From Datnioides undecimradiatus (Eukaryota; Chordata; Actinopteri; Lobotiformes; Datnioididae): a stretch of 64,000 nt of DNA. Under the pieces are notes generated by a model. That model was not told the origin of the DNA, made no database searches, and was given only the letters and a program-made list of their open reading frames with translations. The DNA lies in assembly GCA_008933995.1 (NCBI GenBank), contig WARS01000007.1, forward strand, positions 2,730,230-2,794,229. Reading direction: 5' to 3'. Position numbers and translations under genes: made by a program. This document shows, piece after piece, positions 1-16,394 of the stretch; within the stretch, counting starts at the first letter, position 1; each line of letters starts with the position of its first letter.

Positions 1-1142
1 ACTTCTGAGTTTGTCGTATCTGGATGGATCTTTCCTAGCTTTTGTTTAAAGGTAAAGTGGCACATGGAAACTAATACAGTCCCTTCACCCTTTACAATAA
101 ATGTTTAAAATGTTATTGCAACCCACCGCCGGGTTCGGTATACATACAGCTGGGGTGAGAGACTGTGTTTAATTCTATGGAATACAAACTCTGGCATGAT
201 GCTCAATCGAGTTATACACATACACGCACACGTGCATGCAAGCACGCTCGTATAGATGCGCGCAGATGCAAGAACCCATCCCCCTTTGGCACCTAGAACA
301 CAGAGGTCTTTCTCTACAGAGCCGTAGCATACACTGCACTGTATCTACACTGTGTGCTGTCAGCGGACGCTCAGAGACCGCAGCCTCCCCTCAAACTGGT
401 GACCTCTATGAAAGGGTGTGGAACACAAGCAGGGATTTCCATCTTCTGTGAGCCCTTTATACCTTAAAATATTATGGCCTAAGTTAAGTCTGCCTGAAAT
501 GTCTGTGGGTGGCAGCAAATACACAACATCCCCCGTCCTCCTCTAGTCTTTCCATTGGTGGTGAGTGATATTTGATAATCTCAGTAATCTGTGGATGGAG
601 GAACAGACAGATCATCCCATCACAGGAGGGGGAAACACTGGACTTCACCTAATCATATTTTGTTTGTAGCAGCTATGGCAGAGAGAAAATCCCTGCAGAT
701 TATGTCATTTTGACGTGGCGGGAGTCTGTCTATCTTCCAGGCCATGGGGAGAAGAATGCAGAGGAAGTTGGGCTACACAAACTTTATCAAATCGTAAAAC
801 AAATTCCATTCTTATCGTTATAAAAGAACTATTCCAAACAAACCAAGAGCTTCATGGTATTGGTAATTTATCATTTTTTAAATATTTTAAACTCAACATT
901 GGCCCAAGGGTAGGGTCCTGGACCTGGGCATAGTACCTTTGAAAATCCTGTCCTGAGAGCCAACTGAGTCCTCCATTCTGTAAGAGGTGAGCTGTAGTAC
1001 AAGACTAAGCTAGTTTAGACCATACTAGACTGGATTTAACTGGTCATGATGACAAAAACACAGTCTGACTCATTTTCAGTCCAGCCTGAGACATCCCAGT
1101 TCCTTTAAGAAGAAACGTACGCCGTGCTCCAACCTCGCCCAG
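1..1142. other. fam163b 3' flank and 3'UTR
   Basis: I see no coding sequence. The fam163b 3'UTR must start here and run leftwards. I did not find a clear minus-strand AATAAA close to the stop; a minus-strand ATTAAA at about 168-173 is the best weak candidate for the polyadenylation signal. The short open frames present show no family resemblance. Confidence 0.5.
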
Positions 1143-4602
<3,460 letters not shown>

Positions 4603-6024
4603 CTGCACAGAGCGAGAGGAGGGAAGGATGGGCGGAGAGGAACAGAGAGAGAGAGGAAGAGTAGCGGAGGGTATAGAGTGAGTGAAAGAAGACATGACAG
4701 AGGAGAAAGCACACAATTCATCAGTACAGTGGCTTCATTAAGCAGATTATAACAGTGTGTCATCTCAGTGGTGCTTATTGAATTATCCAGCAGTTAGGAG
4801 ACATGTAATAGAATCATCCCACAAATGCTGCTCATAATATAGATGGGATCTGAGGCTGGGACACATAGGAAAAAAGAAGAGAGGGGGGGAAAGCAGCATT
4901 CTCCAGCAGAACAGCGCTGAAAATGAGTTGCAGAGATGACACCGGAGCGAAAAGATAAATGGATGGTGGGAGTGAGGAGAGTTGAAGTGACGGAGGCAGG
5001 TGGGAGAAACAAAGACAGAGTGAGCAGTGAATTGACGTGGAGCGAGAGGGAGAAAGAGGTCAAAATCACATAAGTAATAGGCACAGAAAGGGATGTGATG
5101 AATGGACACGAGGGCCGGAGACAAAATGATGGAGGGGATGAAGAGGGTGATGTGAGAGGTAGATGGAGAAAGGTGAAACATAAACAGAGGGTGCATGGAA
5201 ATGAAGAGGAGCGGATGGGGGAAAGAGGAGCTAGAGATGGGATGATGACAAAGGAAAACAGAGTGACTGATGACTGCAAAAATGGAAAAGGCGTAACAAC
5301 AAGCAATGAGAAAAGAAGGGACGTTTGTGAGATTTCATGTGATGAAATCCTCAAGCCCATCGCTGACAGCTACAAGATATTGTATAAATGCACTCACAAA
5401 TGACACATTTCAAAAACTTCTGCTCATGCTCACAGCGTAAAACCACTATATATTCATACATACACATAAAACTATGGAGTGCAATTCATAAATTAGATGT
5501 TGTGCAGTTGCTCCTAAGAGTAAATATATGTACTATATGCCATAAACATTTAACACAACACGACTTTTGCACGACTTTACCTAAATATGGTAATGGTATA
5601 TACATCAGCCAGTGTTGAAGAATATCATATCATATGAAAAACAACTTATAATTTAACTTTGAAAAAACTGAATTGTCTATACAAGAATAATATATACCAG
5701 GATATTGACAACAGATCTTATGGGCAGAGAGAAATCCTTTGTCAGTGCCTATGCATTCAAACCCCCGAGAGGGTTTTCAATGAATGACGTAACAATTTGA
5801 TATTTGCAATTAAGGTGACAGAGATGAACAGACAGGAGAGAAACAGAGACATTAGAACAGACACAGAGTAACGTGAGGTGCTGCGCGAAGCAGGCGGAGA
5901 GAAAGCTCATGACCTCCATTGCCTCAATCAGAAGGAAACATCCAGCTGGACAGCTGATCGCTGGGGGTGACCTGTGAACTCTGACCTTAAATCAGAGCTC
6001 ACAACAAAGACAAATGGAGATGCT

Positions 6025-6050
6025 GATCTATCTATCTACCTATCTATCTA
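6025..6050 (+). repeat. (ATCT)n microsatellite
   Basis: Tetranucleotide ATCT repeat with one ACCT interruption. Confidence 0.85.
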
Positions 6051-8212
6051 GAGTAACAGAGGCCTGGGAAATCAAAGGCAGACAAATGACTGGGGATGAA
6101 TGCTACAGTGCATCATAGGAACATTTGCAGCAGCACAGCTGACTTGAGACTGAACTGACCTCATTCTCAGTTTATTAGATCAATGCCTCCCTTTAATTAC
6201 CTCTTTCAGTCTCTACAGCAGCTGGATTACCGGAAGAAGCCTTGAGCCTAGAGGCTTTAAATATTCATTTTACTCTTGAAACTAATGTGCTGTACATTAA
6301 TCCCAAACATTGTAATGTCATTCAAACTGTCAGAAATGATTCCTTTGTTCTGCCTCCACTTCACTGTAAAGCAGGCAAGAACTGAAGGCTGTCATATAAC
6401 TGAGGAGTCCGGTCCGTGCAGCAGCCAGTGTGTGTCCATCATCACACACTCCTCATCTGCAGCATAACAACAGATACAGAGGAACTCAACTGTAAATCCA
6501 CAGCGGGTCAGCATCACAGTTGAGGGTGGTCCTGTTTCATCTGTTGCAGCTCTAGCTATATGTGGTGCTTGTGATGACACACAACTGTACTGTAGCATTG
6601 CACTGTGCAAGATGCAGATGGAGCTCACAGGAAGTGCAGCTTGGAAGAGAAGCAGGAGTCCAGCTCAGTTACTGTCAAAAGCGTTGTTGTAAGCACAGCC
6701 AATTATTGATGTTACTGTTATTTTTATAATAACTGGAAGAGCTTCATGAAAAAGACACAGTGTTCCACAATGTTACATTTGCATGCAACAGCAACAGGAA
6801 GTGTTCTTTCACTTCCCGTGTTCACTAATTACATTTCACGCATCCTTTTTGAGTCCGCGTGACCTCCAACAGCTGCAAATTCTAAGAATTCAGTTCAGTT
6901 TAAATAGACTAAGAGTGATATGACAATAAAGAATGCTGAGCCGAGTTGAGATGCATCTGGAAAATCAATAATTGACATGCAAAAACACGACACAAGAGCT
7001 TGAGTATGTGAGGGGAATGATGCAACCATTTGAGGTCAAAGCAGAAAAATATTCCTCTCCCACAATAATTGGATTTTAAAAAGTTATTTTGTGCCTATTG
7101 CATATCTTTGTACATTGTTTGTCCTGCCCTTTTGCCCCCTTGCATTGTGTGTGTCACTGGTGAAAGAATCTGCTGTGTCTGTGCACAGATAGCACCACAC
7201 AGTTATTAAAAAAAATGGAAATAAAGAAGTTGTCACACGGGTCCCAGGCTGAGTAACATCCTTGTATATTTGGGGAAACCCAGCAGGTTCCTGACAGATG
7301 CGGATACAGACCTTTTTCCCTTCATTACATCCACAATCTGGAAGTGTCATAGGACCACACCATCACACTGCATTGTGGATAATTGCCTGAAACCAAAAAT
7401 AGGCCAGCAGGCTTGTTGCTAAGCTATGACTCAATGGTGCAAGCCATTATCAGCAGCATGCAAACAGCAGTGTAGGCCTGTGTTGTCAAGATGTAACTCA
7501 ACTGTGACACGGACACACCCTAAAATAGAAATAGTGAAAAAAAAGAAGCAGGTCTGCTGACACCAACTGCGGCATCCTGACACGAATGTAAACAGTCACA
7601 TTGCTTCCTGCTTACCCAGGATGCAATTTACATTGACTGTGTTCCAGTTTCCACTTCCACGTCTTGGTGAAACAAAGCTCTTGATCAGCAGCCCTCAGCC
7701 TACTCATATACACTTAAGTGGAAGACAGAGTGCTCTCCATTGGGTGACTGACAGCTCTGACCTGAAACACCTCTAAACCATGCTGAATACCTTTGTGGGT
7801 AACTTGTCTAAACCATGTTAGCTTTCACAGTGATATGTCTCTCCTGAGACGCTGTATGAAGTTAGAATGGATCAAACTGTCTCTACAGTAGCTATCTGTC
7901 CTGTCTGCAAATGCAGCACAGCTTCTCTCCCCTCTGGCTGGAATATAGCTGAAGTCTAATCAAATCTGCAGGCCACCAACCAAATCAATATGGAGGAACA
8001 ACAAGAACAGAGCATTTTGGCCTTTAAGGTTTAGAGTTAAGCCGAACGGGAAAATGCAGTGGAAGGTGTCAGGAAAAGAGAAATCTGGAGTTTGAGCTTC
8101 TTCAGTGAGGCTGAGATGCACTTATGTAATGCACTGCAGGCCTCTGATCAAGTCCTCATTTATTGCTTGAGTTAGAGCTTTATTAAATATGAATCTGTCT
8201 CCTGATGGTGAT

Positions 8213-8560
8213 GAGCTTAAAGCTGCACTAATCAATATTTTTATTTCAACAATGGGCCAAATAACAATGTGCAACGTGCAAAGGCTTAAACGTAACGACA
8301 AAGCCCAGGGTTTTAGCTCACTGTTTTGTACTCTCCTCTTTTGGTTCATTCTTACAGCTCTAATCTGTCCACAGGCAGCTGTTTTGAAAGGCCATTGTCT
8401 CTCACCCAACCAGCACCAGCAACAGATGGACAAAATTAGCAACTATCTGGTGAACAAAGTGAAATTTATAGAAACTTCTAAGACAGGTCCCTTAGGCTTG
8501 AACCATGAAGCGAGTTCAACATACCCAGGACATCTTTTCCTTATCTGGCTTCACTAAGCT
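8213..8560 (+). repeat. Putative dispersed fish repeat
   Basis: Begins TTAAAGCTGCACTAATCAAT, a start I associate with a widespread fish short repeat family. A 122-codon open frame runs through it but has no recognisable domain. The borders are uncertain and no target-site duplication could be defined. Confidence 0.35.
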
Positions 8561-11122
8561 GAGCAGAACCGCTCATGCTAAGCAGTCACTTGAGGGTGGT
8601 TAGCAACTCTCTAGTTATGCATGTTTGCATATAAAAGGGGCGGAGTCTGCACCAGATGTTCAGTCACAAATATAGACCGGTCCAGAGATGCATATTTCTC
8701 AGATAAATGACAAACTATAATCTGAAACTAATATGATGAATCTGAGATATAATCCAGGTTAAAAGCAATATACAGCTGCTGCAGCCAAAGTTAACACGGG
8801 AGTCTATCACTATCATATCACTGTACAGTTAGACATGAGTGGTTGTTATGGTGAGTGACAATTCTACCCTCATTCTTTCAGCTGCAACCCCAATCCAAGT
8901 AACACAAGGTAATGAATACAGACTGGAGGACTGTAAGAGCACAACTCCACGAGTCGGATCATCAGCATACTGTCAGTGATCCACGTCAGCTTCTTGAGCT
9001 CAGTCCGTTCTGACCGGAATCTGGATCTCTCATGTTAGAATTCATCAGGGAAAGCCTGGAAGGTTTTTCTCTTCTCTGAACACTCATACAAGACCCACCC
9101 ACGAGCCGCAGAGAGCTCCAGGGGATCTTCTATGATAGAGGTGCTATTATCCAAGAGAGCTGATCGGTCGGTAGGTGGTCCTTTATTCATGTTGATCTCT
9201 TATCTTGAATATAACCTGCTCTGGAGAAGGATAGGTGTGCAGCATAAGTTACCACGGTGATATACCCTAATAAGAAGTGAATCACTGTCTATGTCTTAAG
9301 AACCCAGTAATACCTTGTAGTGCAAGTGTGCAGCTGCCCTGAGCTCTATGGACGTTTTAGAGTCCTTCAGCTCCTTGTTTTGGTTTTATGACCTGCACCT
9401 TTACCGCTCTGCCTCACTCTCATGGCACTTATAAAACCTTATTTGCAGCATTAACCGGCAGCTGTTTTCATCAAAATAAAACCCCTAAAAAGCCCCGGTA
9501 CACCAGATCCACAGAGTTGAGCATTTAAAGAGCCGATTATTTTCATGGGTCTGCAAGGAGAGGGAACATTGGACTTACAAGCACAGCTGGCCACGCAAAT
9601 TACGCCAAATGAATGCTGATGTTAGCCTGTGTCCTCTGGAGATGTGAATAGGCAGCTGTTTGCTCACAACTGATCATGAGCAGTGGTATTGAACCATCTT
9701 TGGAGAAAACTGGTTTTGCCCCTTAACCTTTGACCTCTCTGAATTAGGTGCACACACAGTAATAGCTCGCACACACATATAGTGAGGCACACAGAGGGAC
9801 ACACAACAAACAGCAAATTAAAGAATAATGTTAAGCATGTATAATATGTCTTTGTATTGCTACTGCAAAAAGTACAAGCAATCAAAAACCTTCTCACAAT
9901 CTTGACAGTTTTACACACGGTAACACACGGGAAAAGGCATTACTCATATGTATACACACACACACACAGAGACATGTACATGCATTAGTCATTGTGTCGG
10001 GTGGGCTGGCGATGTGTATCTCCCAGGACTCCCTTAATCAGAGCAGTGTGTGAGGGATGTGTTGCAGTGAGGCGACGGACAATGTTAATTATTTAAGCAC
10101 ACACACACACGCAAACACGCGACCCGAGACTCTGTCGTGAAATAGCACTGGAGAGCGCCAAACTTGTCTGCTCAGCTCCTTTTGCTGGTGTTCGTCCGCA
10201 GGAATGACAAGAGGTTAGGGGCGAGAGAAGAATAGCGGCGGGCCACGGGCGCACGCGAACACACACGAGCACTCACATGCAATAATTTTAGTGCTAGCTA
10301 ACATGCTCAGACAGTGGGCTTTGGAATAAACTGCCACGCTTTGATGAAACATGGCAGGGATCACGGCAGAGGTCTTGCTTGGAATAATGGCTGTTGACAA
10401 GCTCTCAGCTGAATGGGGAAGAAGCACGCAGTAGGTGGCGGGTTCCAGTCATACACAAGAGACAATAACATGCCCAGAGAACAATGGGATGAGCGCCATT
10501 ACAGCTGTAGTTGTCAAAGAGTGACATCGCACATATATTCACAGCTATATACAGAGATGCAGCTCATGCATGCACACATGGTCCTCTAAGGAAAAGGCAT
10601 AAAGCAAACTGTCTTAAAATATGTATTTATGCTTAAAGGTTTAGTGCATGGCGTACTTCAGAGCGCTCAAGCTTCCATGCCTGGAGGTTTAAAGCTCACA
10701 AAGTCTTTGATGACAGAGTAATATAAAGAAAGACACAATGAGTGCTCCAATAAGTGTCGTGACAAAATCTGTTTGATTACAGCTTTTTGTCCTCGATTAG
10801 TCTTTGTCTACCCTCTGATAGTCTGCAATCAGTGGCTATTCAGCTAGTGCTTGTCAAAATAATTCACATCTTACATAACTTCCACCTACAGCGCGCCATC
10901 ATCTTATCTGAGGAAATTAAGATTAATTCAGATTTCCATTACGCAACATTCATCTCTTCTACCACCACTTGCATGTGCCGATGTGCGATACGTGCAGTAT
11001 ATGCACCATCATGGAGATAATGAAGTGCCACTGTGATCCACTTTGCAGGCTACACTTCATTACTGTTTCTTTGGAGCACAACCTGTCCTGCTGTGATTTG
11101 GCTGTGATGCAGCTGTATGGCT

Positions 11123-11607
11123 TTAAAGGAGCAGTTCAAGGTTTTTAGGATTGTGGTAATTTGCTTTCTTGCGAGAGGAGGTGGTTAGCTTAGCTTAGCT
11201 TAGCTTAGTTTACATGTATTAGCAACTCCAAAACAGATTTATTGACATGTTATATGTTTTTTGCTTTAGAGGCCGTTTGGTGCTAAAACTATAATTGATG
11301 AACAACCGTTTGTCAATTCACGCAGCACATATGTGCCGATTTCCACTGGTTGCCTGGCAACCTTACTGTGATTACAAGACTCAAGGAAATTCCTGCGCCT
11401 GGCTGTTGTTTGCCAAGAAATAGTTATAGCATGTCATTCTGCCAAAAAACAGAAATTAGTTTTTCCATTCCTGTTAGTGTACTCATGAAACAAATGAGAT
11501 ATAACTTCATCATTGAGCTTAGGTCTGGCACCAATCAATTGTGTCATCTAAGCCTCTGGAAAAAAGGTAATACACGCAGTTTCCAAAATGTTGAACTATC
11601 CCTTTAA
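11123..11607. mobile_element. MITE-like non-autonomous DNA transposon with TTAA ends
   Basis: The left end reads TTAAAGGAGCAGTTCAA and the right end, on the opposite strand, TTAAAGGGATAGTTCAA. That is 14 of 17 matching bases in inverted orientation, about 485 bp apart, with TTAA at both extremities that could be the duplicated target. The inside holds no transposase-like frame. It contains a TTAGC pentamer array, an X-box palindrome and a block shared with the repeat at 3.6 kb. This layout is typical of fish MITEs; the superfamily is not assigned. Confidence 0.7.
11185..11208 (+). repeat. (TTAGC)n short tandem array inside the MITE
   Basis: Four to five copies of TTAGC lie within the MITE-like element, about 60 bp from its left end. 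Confidence 0.85.
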
Positions 11608-12266
11608 GACTTTGCTCATTCACATCATTTCCTTTACTGCTCAACATTCCTGCACAGTGCAGATGAGGAGAGGGCTTTTTCACCAGCAAACACATCAATT
11701 CTGCGAAAAAATAAAAGTCAGCCTTCAACCCGACATAAATGAGATTGCAGTTGACTCTAATTAATTCATTCTAATTTAATTGATTTGCTCAGAAAGTAAT
11801 TTTGAAGCTGGAACATGCATGAAATGTCAGTGTGTCAATACAATTTAGAATACAAATGATACTGGAGCCCGCGCGCATGTGCAAGAGTTCCCCAAGAGGG
11901 AGAAGATGAGTTCACTTAACATTAACGTGACGAAGATCTTAAATTTATGTAAATGAGCTTTCGCTATGATGTCATGGTGTAACATTTATTTGACTGGCTG
12001 TTTATTTATTTCTTTTTTAATCTCCATTATGCCTCTGAGCACGCACTCATATGGGCCCAAAAGAATCTTCTCTAACTCCCCTCTTCCACACTAATAGACT
12101 GAAGTACACATGTTTTTCAAAGCTTACGGATTCCTCCTTAAGCCTTGTCACAATATTATCCTTTCTGGCTGCTGACCCTGACTGCAGCATCACTTGATTC
12201 TTCCTCTCGGCCTCCTGGCTCACCCTGTTCCAGCATAAAATTTCACCAGACACACAGAAATCTCTC

Positions 12267-12289
12267 TTTTTTTTTTTTTTTTTTTTTTT
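12267..12289 (+). repeat. Poly(T) run
   Basis: Uninterrupted T run of about 23 bases. It could be the remnant of a minus-strand retroposed poly(A) tail, but no element body is recognisable beside it. Confidence 0.8.
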
Positions 12290-13206
12290 ATACCTGCACC
12301 CACCTCCAAGAATAACGACACCACAGAGCTAGCCTCAGGTCAGACTGCCTCCACTGAAAGGCACCGACCGGCTTAGCTCACCCCAAAATCTGACCTTGAA
12401 CCAGGCGTCCCAAAGGAAACCCCGAAGGCCGTTGGGCGGGGAGGGAAAAGGGACTCTTTGAGGTTGTGGATGAAGTAGAAAGAGGAACTAATTTTTCCTG
12501 TGCAGCAATGATTGGGACCTAGAAACAGTTTTTATCCCTCTCGTGCGTGTGAGCATTGCCTGGGCAACGTTTCCGTAATTAGTGCCCCTCTGTGAATGAT
12601 ATATCATAAAAATGGCTCTCGGCTGGTATGAATATAGCACCATGAGGACGTTTGGAAAAAAACTTAACGCTGACCTGGGGGTCTCTTCATTTAATTATAC
12701 AGCTCGCTAAATGTCTCTCATCCATCTGCTTGACCTTGCTCGGTTGTTCTTCCAGTTCGAATTGCATGCTGATGTAAGGCGCGCCGCTGTAACTGTAAAC
12801 CTGTTGTGGGTGCACTGGGAGCAACCCTCCCCGTGCAAGACACATTGTATTTTTAGACAATCTTTGTTATTGGTTTTGGTTTAGCTCTGGAGTCCCAGTC
12901 CATCTGTATCTATGATGGTTCATTAGCGTGTTTGAACTGTTGTGCTACGTATTTGTTGCCAACTGATTAACAAACTTAGTAGATTCTAAATAGAAATAAC
13001 AACACAAACTTCTTTTTAATATGAATTTGTAAAATCCACCACTAGTCAAAACTGCATTGGTACTATCAGATATGTCACAGGACATGGATGCTGTAATTAG
13101 CGCACAGTAGAAAATCACATTACGGAGATGTCTCATCAGTGCTCAGATGAAGAGCTGTATCGTGTCAGTGTAAAAGAAGTGATAATGTGCTTGAGTGCAT
13201 GCTTTT

Positions 13207-13207
<1 letters not shown>

Positions 13208-13257
<50 letters not shown>
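13208..13257 (+). repeat. (GT)n microsatellite, 25 units
   Basis: The longest pure dinucleotide array noticed in the window; about 50 bp uninterrupted. Confidence 0.95.
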
Positions 13258-13264
<7 letters not shown>

Positions 13265-14973
13265 TCTGCAATGTACAAACCTCTTAATTCACTGCACTTT
13301 TAAGAAGGCTCTTGTTGCGGTGCAGGGAGAAAACAATGTAAAAGCCTTAGTTTCCTGCCTCCTTCACTTTGAACTATCTCATTTTGAACTCCAGATAAAA
13401 ACTCGTTTGAAGGGATGTCACCGACCCGTCTGTCTTTTCTTTGTCAGTGAGTACATTACTTTTTTTTTTCCAAAAATTGTCTTTTCCCCTGCATTGGTTT
13501 AAAAAAAAGGGGGCATTCAGTTTCAAATCATCTCAAAAATAATTGCATATAATCACATTTTGCCAGTCTGTCACTGCACTTCCTGCACCTCCCCTCTGCC
13601 ATGCCATGCTCTGGCCCCTGCTGTGCAAATAATACCACTAGTCTGTGTGTGACAGCCTATAATCTTGGCACCAGCAGGAGCTGAAGTTGGCTCGGAGATA
13701 TTACAGTTCTTTGAACTTCGCAGTTGATGGATTGAAGAGCGGTTCTTGGCCCCGAAACTCAGTGATGAAAGCGGTAAGAAGGTGTCCTCGATGCACGCCG
13801 GCCCTCGTCGTGCACAGACGTGGACGAGTTCAGGGATTTGAAATGGCAGTGACAGTTACTGCGCAGGCCTCACTCTTTACTTATGCTATCATCACTTAAG
13901 CAGTGATCACATTTGACAGATTTGTGGACTGGTTCTAGAACCTTAAAGGAGCAAATTAAGCCTACGAGCATCTTGATCCTTTAACTAACTGCAACTGACT
14001 AATTAACCCAGTAATAAAAGCTGCAACAGGTGTTGGAGTCTGAGCCATTTTACCACATCTACCTCTGTCGTATACAGCATCTCACTGAGTGCCTCTGCTA
14101 GTGATTCAACGTGCTCCTGATCAGCCACTGATGAGCCCCTTCTCGTGCCAGCAGTGCAAAAACCTACAGCCAGTGGTCTGCCACAGAGGCTCAGCGATGG
14201 CTCCGAGCCACCGGATGGATGAACGTCAGCTTAGTGCATCGAGGCCATTAGACACACATGGTAATCAGCAACAATGCGACCAGCACACTGAGTTAATGCA
14301 GGCTTACTTCGCAATACAGATGGAGAGTTATGTTTGTGTGCATACCTCTGTGTCATAAACGGGTCTTAGTAGTGAGTAAGTTTGTGTCTGACTAAACGTA
14401 GAGCAAACTCCTGCACGCACACGCTCACACACCTGGAGCACTGCTTAGTGCTGCACAATTACTGTGCAACAGACAAGAGCAGAGCTTCAGCTCGACAGCT
14501 CCTCCAGTCTCCAGGCCCCTTAGAAATAAACCGCTCTTTACGACAGAGCATCACTCTGTCGAGAGATATTTATGCACCATTTGTTCCTTCGTATTAAATA
14601 ATAATAACAATAATGAATGCAACAAACAAAACCAAATCTCAGCACATTTTGCTCACCCCTGGCAATGCATAATCTCTGCCTGCTCGTATGCAGGGGTGTA
14701 GATGTGTCTATTCCAGACTAGATAATAGCAGTGGCTGCTGCCTGACACTGGTTCACTCTTGGTTTATAAGTTCAGTGTCAGTCACATCTGCTCCTGAGGA
14801 ATCGCGGCGACAGAGGAGACAGTGTGTTGTGACACTCGGGGCTCCGCTAGGACCTCCTGGTGTGAAAGACGTTGGCCGTGCAAACACAGAGCCGATCATA
14901 CTGCGCCGACTCTGCCCCTATGACAGATTAATACCTTACTGCAAAACACTCAAATGTGTAATGATATGTAAGG

Positions 14974-14996
14974 ACACACACACACACACACACACA
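14974..14996 (+). repeat. (AC)n microsatellite
   Basis: Pure AC array of about 11 units. Confidence 0.9.
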
Positions 14997-16361
14997 AACC
15001 TTCCCTCTGGCTACATGGTCTGTTCGGGGTAATACGCTGCCCTCAAATAAATTTAATTCCTTTCCTGAATTAGATAAGACACCATTAAATTACATTTGCT
15101 CCTTGACACTTGACAATGAGATCATTCCAATTTTAGACTTTTCCCTTACTTTGCTTTCTCTCCCCAAGCAACAGCGCAGTGTATCTGATTTCAGCCCTGG
15201 GTAAGGGGCTGGATAGCTTAGTTATTTTGGCTTGACTGCTGTAAATGCGCCTTGTAGCGTCTCTGTGCTAAATGACATATATGACACAATGTGAGAGCCA
15301 TATATATCTGGTCAACAAATACGCGGGTTATTGCAAGCTCTGAATTAAGGATCTCTATGAAACACACTTTGTAGCTGCGCATATGTATTAAACAACACCA
15401 CATCTACCAGAATGATGCAGTGGGATCACACGTGGACAGCGAAGTGTTTAAATGCCGTATTTCACACAAAGAGTGACAGAAAAATGTCTGCGGTTGCAGG
15501 ATTTTGGAATCTGCACATTACTGCAGGAAGTCACCTCACGGTTCAGAGCTAATGCTAGCTGTCTTAGTCTATCTTGTTTGCCACTGCGTGCGCAAGCCCC
15601 CCTTCTGTTTGCAATTGTCATGCGTGGTTACCCCCAGTGTGAGACTGACTGTCAACTTGTCAAACAAAGTTTTGCTGTGAACTGAGAGAATGCGCCCACG
15701 TTCATCCGAACAAGGTCTGAGTCATGAATATATGGATGCATAAAGCCAGTATGCATACGCGGTGTGTATCCTGTGCGGCATCACTGCACTCCTCTAAGCT
15801 GAGCTGAGGTTGAGGGCAACTTGCAACACTTTACTTTTCATCAAAACGTTCTTATTATCAACCGTCCTTGATCGATCTTGCAACAGTTTAGCAGCAGCTT
15901 ATACAGAAACCCATTTTATATTTTCTATCTTCAAACGAAAAGTCTTTTTCTCTGTATTTCTCTCAAATCAGAAGAAAACGGTCTGCGCCAGAGGAGAGGA
16001 GGGTGAAGGAGAGGAGAGGCTGCTATTGCAAACTGTGTGAATGTAGAATCCTGAGCTAAGTCAAGGACATGTAACCTGATCCGTCATGATGTTCTCATAC
16101 TGGATAATGGCTATTTCAACTGATACTTCATCTAAATGTGTGCATTGAAATGCACCATAAGGACTCACACTTTGCAAAGACACACGCACACACACACCTG
16201 GCAAGATGCCACAGTAAATGTAGCGAAACAAGAGGTGCTGTAGTGAAGGTCAAGTCGTATTATAACATTATAACCTGGTTATCTCAGCGCTCACCGCTGC
16301 ACAACCCCAGCTGCTGCTGGTGATGTGCACATCTGACAACGCATGAGGGCTGTGGAGAGGA

Positions 16362-16394
16362 AGAGGAGAGGAGAGGAGAGGAGAGGAGAGGAGA
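16362..16394 (+). repeat. (AGAGG)n minisatellite
   Basis: About six to seven pentanucleotide units in a purine-only tract. Confidence 0.9.

Noticed and set aside
4783-5360. Overlapping Ser/Leu/Pro-rich minus-strand frames of 137 and 188 codons
   Set aside because: They come from a purine-rich plus strand (GAGAGG-type) without stops. No family resemblance and no splice context.
12267-12289. Poly(T) as the tail of a processed pseudogene or SINE
   Set aside because: No gene-like or SINE-like body and no target duplication could be found beside it.
13208-13257. Direct repeats as a CRISPR-like array
   Set aside because: These are dinucleotide microsatellites in a vertebrate genome, with no spacers.
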